From Roseateles depolymerans (GTDB taxonomy: Bacteria > Pseudomonadota > Gammaproteobacteria > Burkholderiales > Burkholderiaceae_C), in NCBI RefSeq assembly GCF_003387155.1, contig NZ_QUMT01000002.1, positions 67,694-131,693 of the forward strand: a DNA stretch of 64,000 nt. Direction: 5' to 3'. How positions within the stretch are numbered: the stretch's first letter is position 1; the number at the start of each line of letters is the position of its first letter. A model generated the notes under the pieces. That model searched no databases, had not been told where the DNA came from, and saw only the letters and a program-made list of their open reading frames with translations. Shown here in pieces: positions 61,432 through 64,000 of this stretch. The translations under genes and the position numbers were made by a program.

Positions 61432-62463
61432 TCAGCGGGCTGCTTGTTGTGCGGAGGTCGCGGACGGGGGCGACTCGATCTTTCTGGCGGCATACCGCTG
61501 CGCCATCCAGGAGCACAGGATCAACTGCAACTGGTGGTAGAACATGATGGGCAGGACGATGACGCCCACCGCCGGATGGGCGCCGAACAGCAGCTTGGCC
61601 ATCGGCACGCCGGAAGCGAGGGTCTTCTTGGAGCCGCAGAACACCGCCGCGATCTCGTCTTCGACCGACAGGCCCAGCAGCCGGGCCCCCCAGCGCGTCA
61701 GCGCCACCACCACGACCAGGAACAGGCCCGCCCCGACGGCGGCCTTCACCAGCAGTCCCGCCCCGTGGTCCCGCCACAGGCCCGATGCGACCGAATCACT
61801 GAAGGCGGACAGCACCAGCAGGATGATCACCCACCGGTCCACCAACGAAATCCGGGCCTTGTGCCGCTGATGAAAGCTCAGCAGCAAGGGGCGCAGCAGT
61901 TGTCCGGCCAGCAGCGGCAGCAGCAGCAACTGGGTCAGTTTCCAGACCGCTTCGCCAAAGGGCAGGGCCGCCCCGCTGCTGCCCGACATCACGCTCACCA
62001 GCGCCGGCGTGAGCACGATGCCCAGCAGGCTGGACGCGCTGGCATTAAAGATGGCGGCCGGCACATTGCCGCGGGCCAACACCGTCATGGCCACCGAGGA
62101 CGAGATGGTCGAGGGCAGGGCGCACAGGTAGGCAAACCCCAGCGCCAGGTCTTGCGGCAGCCAGCGGCTGAACAGCGCCATGAAGGCCCACCAAAGCAGC
62201 GGGAAGAGCGCGTAGGTGCTCAGTTGCACCAGCAGATGCACCTGCCACTTCATCGCTCCGTCGCGCAGCGCCGCTGCTGACAGACCAAGCCCCGTCAGGA
62301 AGAACACCAGGGCGACGCCCCAGTTGCTGACGACTTCCAGCCGCAGCAGCCCGCCGCTGCGACCCAGGTCCGGCCAGACGCTCGCCAGCGCCACGGCGGC
62401 GACCAGCGCGAGAAGAAACCACTCCTTGCGAAGGCGCCCACCCACTTTTGCGATTGAACTCAT
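61432..62463 (-). CDS. Bile acid:sodium symporter family transporter
   Basis: The 343-residue protein has about 9-10 membrane helices and the family-typical segments LGLSAAALRDG, ALPSTISSSVAMTVLARGN and GSKKTLASGVPMAKLL. It belongs to the bacterial branch often called the BASS/YfeH type; the substrate in bacteria is unknown for most members. Start is 62463, with membrane helix 1 close behind; a longer frame to 62583 has a basic, non-family extension. Confidence 0.87.
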   Translation of the reverse strand: MSSIAKVGGRLRKEWFLLALVAAVALASVWPDLGRSGGLLRLEVVSNWGVALVFFLTGLGLSAAALRDGAMKWQVHLLVQLSTYALFPLLWWAFMALFSRWLPQDLALGFAYLCALPSTISSSVAMTVLARGNVPAAIFNASASSLLGIVLTPALVSVMSGSSGAALPFGEAVWKLTQLLLLPLLAGQLLRPLLLSFHQRHKARISLVDRWVIILLVLSAFSDSVASGLWRDHGAGLLVKAAVGAGLFLVVVVALTRWGARLLGLSVEDEIAAVFCGSKKTLASGVPMAKLLFGAHPAVGVIVLPIMFYHQLQLILCSWMAQRYAARKIESPPSATSAQQAAR

Positions 62464-62670
62464 GGCCGGAACTCTAGCGGTTCTGCGCCGTGGCACGGTC
62501 GCGCCCCGAACGCTGTCATCAAGCGGGCGTTTACCGCGCGCAAAAATGACCACCGCTTTGCGCACAACGCGTGGTTCGGACATACCGCTGACTCTAACGA
62601 GGGGTGGGCTGACTTCGAAATGCGTTCAAGCTTGGCCCGTAAAGCCTTGATTTCAAAAGCGTCTCCGACC

Positions 62671-62691
62671 TATCCACTGAGCCTGTGGATA
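62671..62691. repeat. Palindrome TATCCAC-N7-GTGGATA (contains DnaA-box sequence)
   Basis: Seven-base arms are separated by seven bases. The right arm with its neighbours gives TGTGGATAA at 62684-62692, which is the reverse complement of the consensus DnaA box TTATCCACA. Confidence 0.75.
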
Positions 62692-62958
62692 AATGTGTGG
62701 GAAACCTGTCCCGGCGGCCTCTAAACCCTTGATTGATCGTGGGTGGAGGTTGGTTGCCTCATTTTCGAGCGGCCGACTTTCGTCTATATGAATCAACGAC
62801 TTAGCGATGCCTGCAACAGCCTGTCACGGCTTTGTCCCCTGCTGGGCGACGAATGTGTCTGGATCTTGCAAGTGGGGATAAGTCAACCCCCTGGGTGCTG
62901 ATTTTGAGCTTGACAGAGCCCGACTGACCCCGGAAGTGGCGACCGACGAGCACCAGAC

Positions 62959-62979
62959 TGTCCACCTCCGCTGTGGACA
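62959..62979. repeat. Palindrome TGTCCAC-N7-GTGGACA
   Basis: Seven-base arms with the same seven-base spacing as the palindrome at 62671-62691; the right half plus flanks gives TGTGGACAA, one base from the DnaA-box consensus. Confidence 0.75.
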
Positions 62980-63172
62980 ACCATGTGGGCTGTCTGGCGA
63001 TGACACCTGCAAGTGGTTGTCAGGCCATGGCTTTGACTGATTTGCTGCAAGAAGTGGCACTGGGCCGCCACCTCACACGGGGGGTGGGTGACCCCGCCCC
63101 GTGAGGACCCTGAAAGTTCGGGGGGAACGGACCGCTAAAATCCGCCACTTTGTTATCGCATTGACCACCTAC

Positions 63173-64000
63173 ATGGCGCAGGCTTTGGCGGGAACCCCAG
63201 ACACCGCGGCGGCACGATCCGCAACGACCGGCAAGGCGCCGGATCTTTTCGAGCTGAAGAGCGCTTCGCTGAGCCTCCTCTCGCTGGTGCTGAAGACCGC
63301 CGACCTGGCGGCGCTGGAGCAGTCGCTGGTGGCGCGCTTGGGGGAGACGCCCGACGCGTTTCACCATGACCCGCTATTGGTGGACCTCAGTCAGTTGCCG
63401 CTGCCGGGCGGAGATGCGTCCGCGGAGGGCGCTGCACCGGCACAGGCCGTGTCTGCAGACGCGGGGACGGGGGACTCCGAGGCCGTCGATGCACCCCCGA
63501 AGGTGGATGCGAACGGTCAGCTCAGCCTCGATGCCTTGAGCCCAGCAGGCGCCGTGAGTGCCGAGCCGCAGCCCATAGTGCAGGCCACCGTGCAGGTGGG
63601 CCCCGCGGCCGATGCCGCCCGCCTGGACCTGGCCGCCCTGCTGCCGCTGCTGCGCCGTCACCGCCTTCAGCCGGTGGGCGTGGTGGGCGCCAATGCCGCC
63701 GAGCTGTCGCAGGCCGCCGAACTGGGCCTGGCCGAAGCGCCGGAAGCCCCTGCGCCGGTGGCCCGCGCCGAGCCGCGCGTGGAAACCGTGGTCCAGCAGG
63801 TCATCAAGGAAGTGGTGGTCGAGCGCCAGGTCGAAGTGCCGGTGATGAGCGAGGCCCGCACGGTCTTCGTCGACAAGCCGCTGCGCTCCGGTCAGCAGGT
63901 CTATGCCAAGGGCGCCGACCTGGTGGTGCTGGCGCTGGTCAACCATGGCGCCGAAGTCATCGCCGACGGCAACATCCACATCTATGCACCGCTGCGTGGC
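63173..64000 (+). CDS. minC: MinC septum-site determining protein (5' part, cut by window edge)
   Basis: Translation is open from the ATG at 63173 to the end of the window (276 codons). The N-terminal domain reads [26 protein letters not shown] in key form [19 protein letters not shown], and the C-terminal beta-helix domain starts at about residue 235 with [17 protein letters not shown] and ends here at [11 protein letters not shown], the family's signature. MinC blocks FtsZ ring assembly away from midcell. The Ala-rich linker (about 90-180) is longer than in E. coli. minD and minE would be expected beyond the edge. Confidence 0.95.
   Translation, partial: MAQALAGTPDTAAARSATTGKAPDLFELKSASLSLLSLVLKTADLAALEQSLVARLGETPDAFHHDPLLVDLSQLPLPGGDASAEGAAPAQAVSADAGTGDSEAVDAPPKVDANGQLSLDALSPAGAVSAEPQPIVQATVQVGPAADAARLDLAALLPLLRRHRLQPVGVVGANAAELSQAAELGLAEAPEAPAPVARAEPRVETVVQQVIKEVVVERQVEVPVMSEARTVFVDKPLRSGQQVYAKGADLVVLALVNHGAEVIADGNIHIYAPLRG

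Larger units (their letters stand above)
62464..63172. other. 709-bp intergenic region upstream of minC
   Basis: No gene was supported here. It is visibly less GC-rich than its surroundings and contains two palindromes of DnaA-box type (62671-62691 and 62959-62979) and the start region of minC. A short frame of 37 codons beginning at 62789 has no ribosome binding site and no family match. Confidence 0.6.

Noticed and set aside
1-64000. CRISPR arrays, rRNA, tRNA and insertion-sequence transposases
   Set aside because: No regularly spaced repeats with unique spacers, no cloverleaf sequences and no transposase-like frames were seen in the window.

Overview
The window is a GC-rich (roughly two thirds G+C by eye) bacterial chromosome segment carrying most of one flagellar regulon. 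Gene content and order (flhDC, motAB, cheYZ, flhBAFG, fliA; flgBCDEFGHIJKL with divergent flgA-flgM-flgN; metG-DUF3460-scpA; minC; DUF1841) point to a betaproteobacterium of the order Burkholderiales, probably near the Roseateles/Mitsuaria/Rubrivivax group. The order-level call is strong from gene order; the genus is only a guess.

Layout. (1) 1-3039: two nearly identical flhD-flhC copies with a repeat-containing family 2 glycosyltransferase between them; the first flhD is cut by the window edge. (2) 3181-15563: a membrane methyltransferase, then motA-motB-cheY-cheZ ending at a strong terminator, flhB-flhA-flhF-flhG-like-fliA, and a soluble chemoreceptor. (3) 15593-22149: housekeeping and accessory genes (DUF445, chalcone-isomerase-like protein, SphA/MetA-type porin-like protein, barrel-like protein, flavin-type oxidase family, diacylglycerol kinase family, metallophosphoesterase). 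(4) 22175-26926: two tandem 778-residue paralogues with a C-terminal OTU-like cysteine-protease module in circularly permuted order; one keeps the His and Cys, the other has Arg and Ser at those positions. (5) 27016-34165: c-di-GMP and two-component signalling genes (diguanylate cyclase, REC-PAS-GGDEF-EAL, Hpt, histidine kinase, ANTAR regulator). (6) 34423-50000: a very large PAS kinase and an HDOD protein placed directly downstream of flgL on the same strand as the whole flgB-L structural operon. (7) 50242-52464: flgA, flgM (with a clear sigma-28 promoter) and flgN, closed by a terminator. (8) 52570-64000: DUF1841, a KefB/KefF-like antiporter pair, orphan ParA, MaoC dehydratase, NarL-type regulator, scpA, DUF3460, metG, a bile-acid-symporter family gene and the start of minC.

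How it works together: FlhDC is the master activator; the flhB/flhA/flhF genes encode export gate and placement factors; FliA (sigma-28) and its antagonist FlgM give the late-gene checkpoint; the flg operon supplies rod, hook, rings and junction; MotAB drives rotation and CheY/CheZ set its direction. The c-di-GMP and HDOD/ANTAR genes interleaved with the flagellar operons suggest that motility and sessility decisions are co-regulated here (inference). Genes for filament, C-ring, cheA and cheW are not in the window.

The most unusual content is the permuted OTU-like pair (22175-26926), followed by the flhDC duplication, a 27-bp perfect inverted repeat at 57961-58063, and a pair of DnaA-box-like palindromes upstream of minC.
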